Part shown: positions 24,593-34,427 of the stretch, piece after piece
Position numbering within the stretch: the stretch's first letter is position 1
Layout of the letters: each line of letters starts with the position of its first letter
Origin: Lophium mytilinum
Taxonomy: Eukaryota; Ascomycota; Dothideomycetes; Mytilinidiales; Mytilinidiaceae
Direction of reading: 5' to 3'
DNA: 64,000 nt
Assembly (NCBI GenBank): GCA_010093605.1
Contig: MU004189.1
Span: 1,681,834-1,745,833 of the forward strand
Notes under the pieces: generated by a model
Seen by the model: the letters and a program-made list of their open reading frames with translations, nothing else
Told to the model about the DNA's origin: nothing
Database searches by the model: none
Translations under genes and position numbers: made by a program

Positions 24593-24643
24593 AAGATAGA
24601 AAGATAGATAGAAAGATAGAAAGATAGATAGATAGATAGATAG
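24531..24643. repeat. (GATA)n microsatellite with GAAA interruptions
   Basis: About 110 bp of GATA/TAGA units interspersed with AAGA units. Confidence 0.9.
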
Positions 24644-24740
24644 GGTAACTTTTTCTATACTTTCTATATAACTAATCTAAATATAGAAAGCTAGTACTTG
24701 GTAAATACTCTTAATATAGACTTAGTTTATCTATTTAATA

Positions 24741-25033
24741 TATTAAAGGTATAGAGTTAATATAAGAGTAGATAGATAGATAGATAGAAATTGTATTACT
24801 TAAGCTCTATAAATAGATAGGAATTGTATTACTAAAGCTCTATTCTATACTAACAGCAATAGAGCTATATATATACACTATTTATTGCATTATTAAACGT
24901 TTCTTTAATGTTCTTATAATATTATCTAACACTTGTTATATCACATCTAGATACTTACAGTTTCGTCCCGTTTAAAGGCTTTTAAGTTTATTATACGTAA
25001 GAATATAATGCTTATACTATTATAAAACTTACA
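24741..25033 (-). repeat. Solo LTR with TAATA target duplication
   Basis: Reverse-oriented copy of the same LTR family, from TATTAAAGGTATAGAGTTAA to TATAAAACTTACA, with GTTTCGTCCCGTTTAAAGGC well preserved inside. Perfect 5-bp duplication TAATA at 24736-24740 and 25034-25038. Longer than the 261-bp LTRs because a stretch of about 30 bp (GTATTACT(T/A)AAGCTCTAT) is repeated next to the TAGA tract. Confidence 0.8.
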
Positions 25034-25080
25034 TAATAACCTTGTAGAAGTAGAGCATAGTTAGTATTTCTAGTAATTAT

Positions 25081-25135
25081 AATATCTATCTATCTACCTA
25101 TATTTCTATCTATCTACCTATATATCTATCTACTT
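25081..25135. repeat. Imperfect (CTAT)n tract
   Basis: CTAT/CTAC units on the plus strand, interrupted; part of the AT-rich block. Confidence 0.7.
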
Positions 25136-26133
25136 CTTGCATCTACTAGAAAATAATCCAAGCAGGTAAATATATAAGCAGCTGCTAGATTATATTATAG
25201 TATTTTAGTCTAGAATCTAGTTATCTTAGTCTCTAAGGCTTAGATACTATCTTAGGTATAGTTATATAGAAGCCCCTTAGTATATATATAAGGTCTAGTA
25301 CTAGCTTTTCTAGATATTAATAGCTCTTATTAGATCCATTTATTAGCTTAAGAGGGATAACCTATTCTAAATATATAAGCTTAAAAGAGTATACTATAAA
25401 TATAGAATATATTCCTTATTCTTACTCTAATACTCCTTATACTATATTCTTTCTACTACCTTAAAGGCTATACTTAGCTCGCTAGCTATGTCTTACCTAT
25501 AATATTATAGTATATTAGTTAGTGCTAGTAGTATAAAGTTTTAACTAGCCGCTCCTTAATTAGTATAATACTTACTCTATAACTTATTTATCTACTATTT
25601 TAAGCTTAGGAGACTAAATAGTATACTAGATATAGTATTCTATCTAGTAGGAATAATATAGTATTACTGTACCCCTCTAGTTAAATTTAGCTATTTTACT
25701 TAGAATAATTTAATTCTCATTCTGCTAATCCTACCTCTTTATAGATATTTAGTATTATTAAGAGTACTTATTTTACTATATTCTATAGGAATTATATAGG
25801 CTACTGGCTAGCTTATACTCTAGAACCTTAATTATTACTATAAGATGTGCAAGTGCATTATACAAGGGCTATTAATATGTATTAACCTTTCTACATCCCT
25901 TAGATCTTCTCTATACTTCTGCAGTACTCCCTTGAACTGTTCTTGTGAACAGGGGTGCTTTTCAGGGGTCCTAGAAAAGGCCAAGTACCTCTTTATCTTC
26001 TACACCGGCTTCCTACCATTACTTGGCAACTGCAAGGCAAACAAAGCAAAGAACACCGCAGGGCACAACCACTGTAAACTAGCCTGATCTTCTTGTTGCA
26101 ACGAGTGGCCAGGAACCTTCAACTATATTTACC

Positions 26134-28020
26134 ATGAACTCGTGCACATCATGCAGGCAAGGGAAACGAAGGTGTGACAGAGCTCGACCAAGCTGTTCTG
26201 CATGTGCGCGGTAAGCCAGACCTTGACCGCTGGATTTCTTCCCTTGCCAAGCTAAGAGCGTGGACTATAGGTTTGGTCGTCGTTGCACTTACAACGAAGA
26301 TTCCGAGCATTTTCCAAGTGCACTTAACCCTTTTGTAGATGGGAGCGAGGCGTCATCAGCACCAAAAGTCTCCCAATGGCAAGCAGATGTTCCTGTTTTG
26401 GCCAGTCCATTGCACACTATAGACCCGTTCCGCTACGCAAGTCTGAGGAAGCCTACTGTAGATGTCCAAATCAGCACCGAGGTCTTGAAGGTCGTTGGCA
26501 CGCAAGACAATATGATTGCAATTGCCGACGCGTTCTTTAACTCAGTTGCTACCAGGATACCAATTGTATCGGTCCCGAGATTCAACGAGCGCCTTCCGAG
26601 CCTGTCGCTTTCAACGCCAGCAGATTTCTCAGCGTTGTGCTTGTGCATGTATCTCAGCCAACAGCACCCGCTATCACAAGCAGAAAGTATGCAATCGTCA
26701 CTCTATGTCACTGCCAAAAGTTTCATAAGCCTTCTTGAGGCTACAAGCTATCAATCTCTTGAGGTTGTTCAGTGCCGGCTTCTCTTAACATTTTATGAGA
26801 TGGGCCATGGCATATATCCGGCTGCGTCGATATCAATCGGTGCCTGTGCGAGGATGGCGCGTTATATCGGCCTTCACAAAGCCAACAAGCAGACACTGCA
26901 ACCTGGCTCTACCAGGATCGATGCTGAGGAGCGGAGAAGAGTATGGTGGGCAGTTGTCAATCTGGAAAGGTTAGTTTGCTCGCCTCCTTGTCCCTGATCG
27001 ATTTGGCTTGCACCGGAATTTTGTTTCTCTCAGATCTCTTTGATAAACATGATTGCCACATCGTGCTAGAGACAAGCTAAGTTTACCATAGATTCATCAA
27101 TCTCTGCAGCGGGGATGCTCTCTTTGGTACTGATGATCCACAGGCTCAGGATTCCCTTCCTATCGAAGACAGTATCTGGTTACAGCGTCAACAGGTACGT
27201 TTCTCTGTTCAAGTGGACTCTCGATACCTTGATTAGTGTTACTTAGAGGTCTATCATGTAGATCTCATCGCAGACCACAAACCATACTCTGTCCACCACT
27301 TCCGACGTCACCGTAGGTCAGTTCGCTCGCGAATGCCAAGTGTCCCATCTTGTTGGGCGAGTTCTCAGACACGTTTTCGATCCTACATCGGATCCGGCTT
27401 TCCAGGCAAACGAAGCGTTGCAGCTTGAGCGTACGCTGATGGCATTTATGCCGCTTCTAATGGACGAAGAGTTGCAGTTCGGGAAGTACTGCGCAGCTTT
27501 GGGGATATGCAGCAGGTACGAAGGCGGCGCGGTCCTTCTCGTACCTTCAACGCTCATTAATATATGTCAGTGCGCTATTTACACTTTACGACTCGGCCAT
27601 GAGTCGTCTTCAGGAGAATAGCGAGGTTGACCAATTACGAATCTTCTCTTCCTTGGAGCCTTTATCAAGACGGATTGTTGATTTCTCGGGACAACTTTTT
27701 GGGAAGGCGGAAGATATTGACTACGAGACTTTATCACCATATGTTCCGTACTCTCTCTACCAAGCGGCGGCCGTGCAATGCCAGCTACGGAAGAAGACAG
27801 GCGACGGGGTTTATGAAACGGGCTTGGATTCGTTGAAGCAGGTTTTGAGGTATTTTAATAAGCGATGGCTCATTGCTGGTATAGTGACTTTTCTTTAACG
27901 CCACGCTCGCGACGACATCTTGCAAGGGGCTTTCGCTGACTTAGAGATCAAGGACGATACTTAGATTATCTGGACGCAGATTGGCCCACGTTGATGCTTC
28001 CTCCGCAAAGATTCTTGTGA
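26134..28020 (+). CDS. Zn2Cys6 transcription factor
   Basis: Nuclear regulator with an N-terminal binuclear zinc cluster and a fungal-specific middle domain. Six exons: 26134-26210, 26271-26969, 27092-27194, 27262-27515, 27571-27878, 27953-28020, giving 502 residues. The first splice decides the zinc cluster. With the acceptor at ACTATAG the motif is C4-x2-C-x6-C-x6-C-x2-C-x6-C, ending CSACARFGRRC, exactly canonical. The middle domain includes FFNSVATRIPIVSVPRF, GACARMARYIGLH and RRRVWWAVVNLERFINL. There is no long linker after the cluster. It lies 905 bp upstream of a co-oriented DHA1 drug transporter, a common regulator/target arrangement in fungi. Target genes cannot be told from the sequence. 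Confidence 0.85.
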
Positions 28021-28925
28021 CGCATGAAACTGTCAGTATAGAGAAAAGAGATAGAAATGGGTGAGGCCAGAGCCTCACGAAAGCGGAGAGGAGATGCTAC
28101 CGTAGGGGAACCAGAAGGGTAAGATGTCAGCACCAATCTAGCGTACCGTACACGACGACCGATAAGATCTTCCCCACGAAACTGTGAGACAGCCCTAGCT
28201 GATGAGTAGATCAGACCGAATTGGTATCGAGAATTCTGCTGCTATTGGCCTGGACCGGATGCAAAAGCGGATGCCGATCAGCTATGTGCTTCTAGTTCAG
28301 ATTACAGAGCTACAAAGCATACCGACAATAGGGTTACTCGGCTGCCAGGAGCCACAGAGTCATGATTAGAATAGAAAGCTGGCGGGAAAACGCGTCAGAG
28401 AGGTGCAGCTCGATGGCACGCTGTTCCCCGCAGGTTTATTCTACGATGCGGCAATACGAAGGTACGTGCGGAGGAGATTATGCAGGTGCGGACCAGGATC
28501 AGGCGGACCAGGATTATGCTAACTGGGACTTGCCGAGTTCGTTCACTTGGTCGCTTTGCTCAGCGGCATCGCAGCGGCATCTTCGCATGTCCCCATTGCC
28601 AAACATCGTTGTTCCCTCAGCGTAATTGCCCAGTCTGTCGGCTTCAGGATGACAAAACTTCGAGATGCAGCAGAACGTGCTAGGTTCAATCTATGGCAAT
28701 GGTCTAAGTATTTTCATATCGAAACTCACCGCGGCGCTCTCTATAAAGCCCCGGCAGTCCTGCAATCCATCTCTCTATATCAAAGCACCTTCACAGTATT
28801 CAAAAGAGTACCTCATAGTCTGTATATTCTACCTCACAACCTGCGATTTACTTGGAAGAATCCCAACAGACCTTCACCATCTTCAACCTTCTCCTATCAA
28901 CTGAAGCCACAATCTTCACCCTGAA
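28021..28925. promoter_or_regulatory. Promoter region of the DHA1 transporter
   Basis: 905 bp between the Zn2Cys6 gene and the transporter. Contains a CTATAAAGCC TATA-like box at about 28740-28749 and a pyrimidine-rich leader. A 67-codon frame at 28480-28683 includes a CPHC-x9-CPVC zinc-knuckle-like pair but is probably chance or an upstream open frame. No inverted CGG pairs were asserted. Confidence 0.4.
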
Positions 28926-30704
28926 ATGGAAGATCTTGTCCGCGAAGCACCTCTTGGCCAGGCCATTCGATTCCTCTCAAGAAACAGACTATTCCAGTAC
29001 CCAGAAGAACGAGCTGGTTTTGAACTCCCCCTCCAGTATGCTACTCAGCTTAATGCGGAGAAGAATGGACGCCCTGGATCATCTCTCGCAACTGGACGAC
29101 CAGTCGAGTTAAGCCCGGCCCATTCTGTCTTTCCTGAGGATTTCCGCCCCGAGAGCGATCTCGAAGGTCTTGGAATGACCAGAACAAAGAGCAGACACTA
29201 CTCCGAGCCGTACAGCAATGAACGAGTTCAAATCGAACAGCAACTTGCGCTCGAACGCACGAAAACGACACCAATCGTTCCCCAGAAGACCTCAGACGGT
29301 ATCATTCTGGTTGACTGGTATACGACAGACGACCCTGCAAATCCTCAGAACTGGTCACGCTCGAAGCGTGCGTTCGTCACGTTTTTGATCTGCGCCTACA
29401 CTTGGGTTGTCTACACCGGCTCTTCGATTTATGCCCCAAGCGAAAGCGGAGTGATGGAGCGCTTTGGCGTTAGCTACACCGAGGCCGCTCTTCCACTTTC
29501 TCTATACGTTCTTGCTTATGGAGTTGGGCCTTTGTTGTTTGCTCCTCTCAGCGAAATCCCCATTATTGGACGCAATCCGGTTTACATTCTCACATTCGTT
29601 GTCTTCTTCGCTTTGTCATTTCCCACCGCGGTTGTGGACAGCTTCAGCGGGCTATTAGCTCTACGATTCTTCCAGGGCTTTTTCGGCAGCCCTGCACTGG
29701 CCAATGGCGGGGCAACCTTTTCTGATATGTACTCCCTGCTGTATGTTCCGTACCAACTGTCCTGGTGGGTATTTTCAGCTTGGGGTGGGCCGGCACTTGG
29801 CCCGTTGATGGCTGGATTTGCTGTCTCTGCTAAGAACTGGCGATGGTCGCTTTGGGAAATTGTTTGGATGGCTGCGCCAATGACCTTACTACTACTTCTC
29901 TTCATGCCCGAAACCTCGACGCCAACCATCCTCCTCCAGCGTGCGAAGCGACTCCGAAAACTAACTGGGGATTCCCGTCTTCAGGCACAAAGCGAAATCG
30001 ACCAACGCAATCTTAGCCCGTCTGGCGTCCTGGTCAATGCGCTCATTAAGCCTATCGAAATCACTATGAAGGACCCGGCCATCTTCTTCGTCAATATCTA
30101 TACTGCGCTCTTTTACGGAATTTACTACACCTTTTTCGAAGTATTTCCGCTCGTTTTTCCGCCCATGTATGGCTTCAATCTCGGAGAAATCGGCATCGCA
30201 TTCCTCGCTTGTCAAATTGGCGCTACCATCGGTCTCATCATATACTTCTCATATCTGCATTGGTACATGATTCCAGACAACATTAACAACGGGTTACGAG
30301 CCCAGGAGCACCGTCTGGTACCCGCTATATTCGGATCATTTCTCCTACCGACCGGATTGTTCATCTTTGGCTGGACAGCACGACCAAGCATCCACTGGAT
30401 CGTACCGCTTATCGGCGTCGTCATCTTCGTTGTTGGCACTTTCCTCATATTGCAAAGCATTTTTGTCTACGTGCCGCTTTCATATCCAAAGTATGCGGCG
30501 TCCTTGTTCGCGGGGAATGATCTGGTCCGAAGTGCTCTGGCTTGTGGGAGTATTCTCTATGCTCGGCCTTTGTTCATCAACGTAGGAGTTGCTGAGGGCG
30601 TTTCGGTGCTGGCGGGACTGAGCGTCCTCGGGATCTTTGGAATGGTGGCGATCTACCTTACTGGTGCGAAGCTACGTGCCAGGTCAAAGTTTGCCCAGGG
30701 TTAA
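28926..30704 (+). CDS. MFS multidrug transporter, DHA1 (Flr1/Mdr1-like)
   Basis: Proton antiporter of the plasma membrane, 592 residues, single exon. The start METEDL-type N-terminus here is MEDLVREAPLGQAIRF, characteristic of the Flr1/CaMdr1 branch, and supports this ATG. About 140 cytosolic residues precede twelve predicted membrane helices, starting at AFVTFLICAYTWVVYTGSSIY. The loop motif GPLLFAPLSEIPIIGRNPVY and the antiporter helix segment RFFQGFFGSPALANGGATFSD are typical of DHA1. It probably exports azole- or benomyl-like toxicants or a metabolite; the real substrate is unknown. The upstream Zn2Cys6 factor is a candidate regulator. Confidence 0.88.
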   Translation: MEDLVREAPLGQAIRFLSRNRLFQYPEERAGFELPLQYATQLNAEKNGRPGSSLATGRPVELSPAHSVFPEDFRPESDLEGLGMTRTKSRHYSEPYSNERVQIEQQLALERTKTTPIVPQKTSDGIILVDWYTTDDPANPQNWSRSKRAFVTFLICAYTWVVYTGSSIYAPSESGVMERFGVSYTEAALPLSLYVLAYGVGPLLFAPLSEIPIIGRNPVYILTFVVFFALSFPTAVVDSFSGLLALRFFQGFFGSPALANGGATFSDMYSLLYVPYQLSWWVFSAWGGPALGPLMAGFAVSAKNWRWSLWEIVWMAAPMTLLLLLFMPETSTPTILLQRAKRLRKLTGDSRLQAQSEIDQRNLSPSGVLVNALIKPIEITMKDPAIFFVNIYTALFYGIYYTFFEVFPLVFPPMYGFNLGEIGIAFLACQIGATIGLIIYFSYLHWYMIPDNINNGLRAQEHRLVPAIFGSFLLPTGLFIFGWTARPSIHWIVPLIGVVIFVVGTFLILQSIFVYVPLSYPKYAASLFAGNDLVRSALACGSILYARPLFINVGVAEGVSVLAGLSVLGIFGMVAIYLTGAKLRARSKFAQG

Positions 30705-31237
30705 AATTTGCATGGTGCAGGACACGGTTCCTACATACTAGACGTCGGTTGGCTGTGGTAGGGGTGTGAATTCGTTTTACTTAGTTGGAATAGGCTCGTA
30801 TCGCGTGTTGTTATTATGTTTTGATAGTTTAGGCTGTAGTAATATTTGTAAACAGGATTATAGAATACAATAGAGCTATGATGTAAGAGATATTCTGTGA
30901 ATCAACTCTAGTGAGATGCGAATCTTTCTCTCTCTAAGAGCGTGACTGTGTAGAGAACGCCCCCAAATAGTGATCAATAGTCATGGCTGGTTTTAGGCTA
31001 GGGCTGAACTCTCTCAAGGCCGTAGCTATCTTAAGAGTGTAACTGTCTGCAGGATGCCCGTACAAGACTTGAGGGTCTCGGAGGAATGGGAGATGCGATA
31101 CAAGTCTGAAGATCTGGACAGGGCTTCGGGATAATATCGAATGCACGAAGAGGCTATTGATTGAAACGCTGCTATTGTTCCTGGTGTAGCCCTGGAGAGT
31201 TATTTCTTGAGGCATTGGCAGACGTCCCATCTGCGAA
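30705..31237. other. Convergent 3' flanks, nothing recognised
   Basis: Contains the 3' ends of the DHA1 gene and the photolyase gene. A 98-codon minus-strand frame (31230-30934) directly downstream of the photolyase stop is not protein-like. Confidence 0.45.
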
Positions 31238-33142
31238 CTACTTCATGGCCTTTTGCGGTCTTAGGAAGCCCTCCAAAGTGCCTGTCCCCTTCCTCTTATT
31301 TTTGTTCATTGGCTTGAGACTATCCGCTTTGCTGTTGGTATCAGTCTGAATTTGACGATGAGTCTCCACTTCGAGTGTATCCTGCTCGGATATATTCTTC
31401 CCATCTGTCGTGCCCTCAGCATCATCATCAAAAGCAGAAGGCCAAGATCCGTTCACGACTTTCGGACTATTCCCATAAAGTCCAACTCTATAAGCGTTCT
31501 TCATGCCTCCAATGCAAATGTCACGGCGCGTAGAGAAATCAAACATCGGCTTCGGATAAGCAGGCAATTCATCTATCGTCTGAACTGTCCCGTCGCCTTT
31601 GATGATGCATTTCGCCGTCCTTTGGTCTTGAATCGGGGCCTTCCACGGCTCATATATGTACTTGGCAGGAAAGTCTTTGAGTTCCGGAACGAAGTGACGG
31701 ACAAAGTCGCCATTCTTGTCAGTCTTCTGGGGAAAGGCGATCGGAGAGTAACAGCGGTAGAACTGGGAGAAGAAAGCCGTGCAAGATAGCCATTGCCAGT
31801 TCCCGGTATTGCAAGCGGTTTCATGGTCGATCAGCCATTCTTCGAACACCTCCGCTCCTCTTTCCCAGTCGATGTAGCACCCTCCTCGAGTAAGGAAGCA
31901 GGCTACGGAATGCCGAGCTAGATGATGTATCCAGCCTTCCTGCTTGAGCTGGCGCATGACGGCATCGATCCACGGGAAGCCTGTTCGACCAGTCTTCCAG
32001 CGCTGGAACCATTCCTCCGCCTCGACGCTATCAATGTTGTATTCGCCAGTGACGAGACCGTCCGGTCCATCAACTTTACTGCGAAGGTGCCAGGGAATAA
32101 AACGGCAATGGTCGTTTCCTACTGTTTGAGAGAACTTCCATCCCATCTTGGCTTGGGCGGCAAAGTACATATCTCGAAACAGAAGCTGTCCCGTTAGGCT
32201 CACCGGCGGCTGAGAAGCTTTACCCTTGAAGTTGTCTACAACATCTTGAACTCGCCAATAGAACTCACGGCAACTTAGAGATCCAAAATGCAAGTGGGGA
32301 CTAAGTAGCGTTGTAGATTGAGGTTCAAACGCGGTAGGTGCACTCTTGGGTTTCTCGAAAGTTGCAGTGTATTGTTCGTTCTTGATGATATTGTCGAGCA
32401 CAGCCAAAGCTCCTGTTTCTCCGCCGCGGTGTGGAGTTGTCGCTGATTTGATACCGAGCTCTTCTATCGTGGGCACCGCAAAGTCGCCGTTCGGCCCTGC
32501 AAGCTTCTCGTATGAATTTTCCTTTCTAGTGCGATAGATAGAGTTCAAGTCAGGCTCCGGGGCAGGTTGTGTTTGTGCAAAATCGAGCGGCATGTTACCA
32601 GGATCTGGAATGGATTTCGGTGCTGGTATGGGCCTTGGGATGTCGCCCACTTTCTCGCCTGCATGGCGCAATTGAGAGATGGTCATGGTTGGCTTGTTAC
32701 CATTTGCTTTGACCACTGCGTCAGGATCCCATAGCGTCTTTCCATACTTTACGATGACTTGCACCCCGGCCTCTCTTGCACTGCTCATGACCTCCTCGTC
32801 ACGCGATCGGGCGTATGCATCGGTGTCTTTCTCGAAGACCAAGTGGGTCACCTTCCACGCCTTGAATAATTTCGGCAACAGCGTCTGAGGAGCTTCCCGT
32901 AGAACATGAAGCCTGGACTTTGGGTTCAATCTTGCAATGCTATCGGAGAGGTCCTGCTGGCAGTCGAGAAGATATTGCCATCGGTTTGGTCCGACTCGCG
33001 CCCTGTACACGTAGTGTGGATCCCAGCACCATATCGGCCAGAGGCATTCTGGCTTCAAGTCCAAAGCTGCAGCAAGTGCTGGAGAGTCATGAAGCCTGAG
33101 ATCTGTTCGGAACCAGTATATGACTCTAGGTTTGATGGCCAT
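31238..33142 (-). CDS. (6-4) photolyase / animal-like cryptochrome
   Basis: FAD flavoprotein, 634 residues, single exon, that repairs (6-4) photoproducts under blue light; fungal relatives can also act in light signalling. The N-terminal photolyase domain is RVIYWFRTDLRLHDSPAL. The FAD domain holds GRTGFPWIDAVMRQL, then WIHHLARHSVACFLTRG at about 402-418 with the two active-site histidines of the (6-4) class, then NTGNWQWLSCTAFF and SQFYRCYSPIAF, and finally FPAKYIYEPWKAP. The last of these and the His pair separate it from CPD photolyases. The tail of about 100 residues is disordered and ends KNKRKGTGTLEGFLRPQK, a nuclear signal plus a segment resembling a PCNA-binding motif. Light-responsive expression is likely from the family but not visible here. 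Confidence 0.92.
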   Translation of the reverse strand: MAIKPRVIYWFRTDLRLHDSPALAAALDLKPECLWPIWCWDPHYVYRARVGPNRWQYLLDCQQDLSDSIARLNPKSRLHVLREAPQTLLPKLFKAWKVTHLVFEKDTDAYARSRDEEVMSSAREAGVQVIVKYGKTLWDPDAVVKANGNKPTMTISQLRHAGEKVGDIPRPIPAPKSIPDPGNMPLDFAQTQPAPEPDLNSIYRTRKENSYEKLAGPNGDFAVPTIEELGIKSATTPHRGGETGALAVLDNIIKNEQYTATFEKPKSAPTAFEPQSTTLLSPHLHFGSLSCREFYWRVQDVVDNFKGKASQPPVSLTGQLLFRDMYFAAQAKMGWKFSQTVGNDHCRFIPWHLRSKVDGPDGLVTGEYNIDSVEAEEWFQRWKTGRTGFPWIDAVMRQLKQEGWIHHLARHSVACFLTRGGCYIDWERGAEVFEEWLIDHETACNTGNWQWLSCTAFFSQFYRCYSPIAFPQKTDKNGDFVRHFVPELKDFPAKYIYEPWKAPIQDQRTAKCIIKGDGTVQTIDELPAYPKPMFDFSTRRDICIGGMKNAYRVGLYGNSPKVVNGSWPSAFDDDAEGTTDGKNISEQDTLEVETHRQIQTDTNSKADSLKPMNKNKRKGTGTLEGFLRPQKAMK

Positions 33143-33557
33143 TAGAATCAGAGTCGACGTAAGCGCATCAAGCGATTTCCAACGTTAGCGTGAAGTACGA
33201 GGGTTTTCAATCCAGCTCTTTGATTTGAGCAGAATGTGATAGTGCAAGACACGGCTAATGTTTGGATACAGAGAGGGTTGAAGGTGAGGCTGGAGCAGGG
33301 ACAAAGGCGTCCCAATGTCAACTTGACCGCATTCATGCTCTAACTGCAGCGGTAGACTCATGATGTCATCAACTCACGCCAGAACGCGCTGTCACGTTCG
33401 AGAATCGCAATAATGGGAAGAAGTAATGTATGATGAGGTCCGCGGAGCGTTGTAAGATCCCAGCGCAACACGCTAACCAGGATGAGTATCGCGTTGCCTC
33501 CTCTCCCTTCTGACAGCAGCCTCCTGAGCCTCCACAATGTACTAAACACTCTCCATA
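33143..33557. promoter_or_regulatory. Divergent promoter, photolyase / GGCT-like gene
   Basis: 415 bp between divergent start codons. No defined light-response element was recognised. Confidence 0.4.
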
Positions 33558-34148
33558 ATGATACCACCTGCGCCTCCACCTCCTCTTCCAAAGACTAGAC
33601 TTCCAGCTCTGTCGTCTCTATTGCCGCCCAGTGCTTCCACCGCTAATGCCTCTCGTTTGGAGAAGAAGTTCCTCGCAGCAGCCGCAACAAATACGAATGG
33701 CAAGGCTAAAATATCAGAGTCGGGGTTCACTCCATGCTTTTTCTTCTTCTATGGCTCCCTCATGGATCCCGAGTTACTCCAGACAGTTCTAGGGCTCCCG
33801 GAAGCTCCTGTTGTCCGGGACTGCTGGGTTGAGGGCTTTTCGACCAAGATGTGGGGTATATATCCGACACTGATACCGCGTGAACGCGGCAAGGTTCCAG
33901 GGACAACATCGAAGATCAACGAGATGTCACATTTCTTACGGCTCCAGGAGTATGAAGGTTCCGCCTACACTTGGTGCACTTGTGATATCGAGTTAGGCAA
34001 CGGAGAGACGATTCCCGGTTGCCGCACGTTCTGCTGGGCGGGGGATCCCCAAAGCCAGGATCTTGAAGAGGGAACATTCGATCTTGCGCGATATCAAAAA
34101 TATTTCAAGGCGTCCGTCGTGCGAAAAGATTGGCTCATGCCAATCTAA
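33558..34148 (+). CDS. Gamma-glutamylcyclotransferase-like (AIG2-like) protein
   Basis: 196 residues, single exon. After a Pro/Ala-rich start (MIPPAPPPPLPKTRLP) comes FFFYGSLMDPELLQTVLGL, the YGSL glycine-loop signature of the GGCT fold. LRLQEYEGSAYTWCTCDIEL follows, with the Glu expected at the catalytic position. This makes it a member of the AIG2/GGACT-like group that cleaves gamma-glutamyl amides to 5-oxoproline, or a non-enzymatic relative. The exact substrate cannot be assigned. The C-terminus ends KASVVRKDWLMPI. Confidence 0.78.
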   Translation: MIPPAPPPPLPKTRLPALSSLLPPSASTANASRLEKKFLAAAATNTNGKAKISESGFTPCFFFFYGSLMDPELLQTVLGLPEAPVVRDCWVEGFSTKMWGIYPTLIPRERGKVPGTTSKINEMSHFLRLQEYEGSAYTWCTCDIELGNGETIPGCRTFCWAGDPQSQDLEEGTFDLARYQKYFKASVVRKDWLMPI

Positions 34149-34427
34149 ATTTGTCTGTCTATACTCCACAACAAACTCCTATTCGTCATATCTGATTCAT
34201 CTCAACACCGCTCTTCGATGACCATCGTTCTCATGCTCCGAGACGGGCCTGCCACCCATTCGACACCTTGAGATCAGCCATGAGTATCAGAAAACTGGTG
34301 CCTGTCGGTTTCCAAATTCCATCATAAGGTCTGTCTACTCTTCTTCTGCGTGACCGAAGCGTAGGCACCTTCTTTTTTCCCAAATCTACACTAAGACGCG
34401 GTGGTTGACCACAAATCGAGTATATAC

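Larger units (their letters stand above)
23776..26133. other. AT-rich repeat block 1
   Basis: From about 23850 to 25870 the sequence is very AT-rich, dominated by TA, TAGA and TTA words, and has no long open frame. It holds two minus-strand solo LTRs and several TAGA/TATC arrays (listed separately). 25135-25860 shows no recognisable element. Composition returns abruptly to normal near 25870-25910, just before the Zn2Cys6 gene. The pattern is what RIP leaves in old repeats. Confidence 0.7.

Noticed and set aside
25845-26087. 80-codon Cys-rich plus-strand frame, possible small secreted protein
   Set aside because: No signal peptide, it spans the AT-rich border, and cysteine spacing is irregular.
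30934-31230. 98-codon minus-strand frame after the photolyase
   Set aside because: No protein-like features and sits where the 3' untranslated region is expected.
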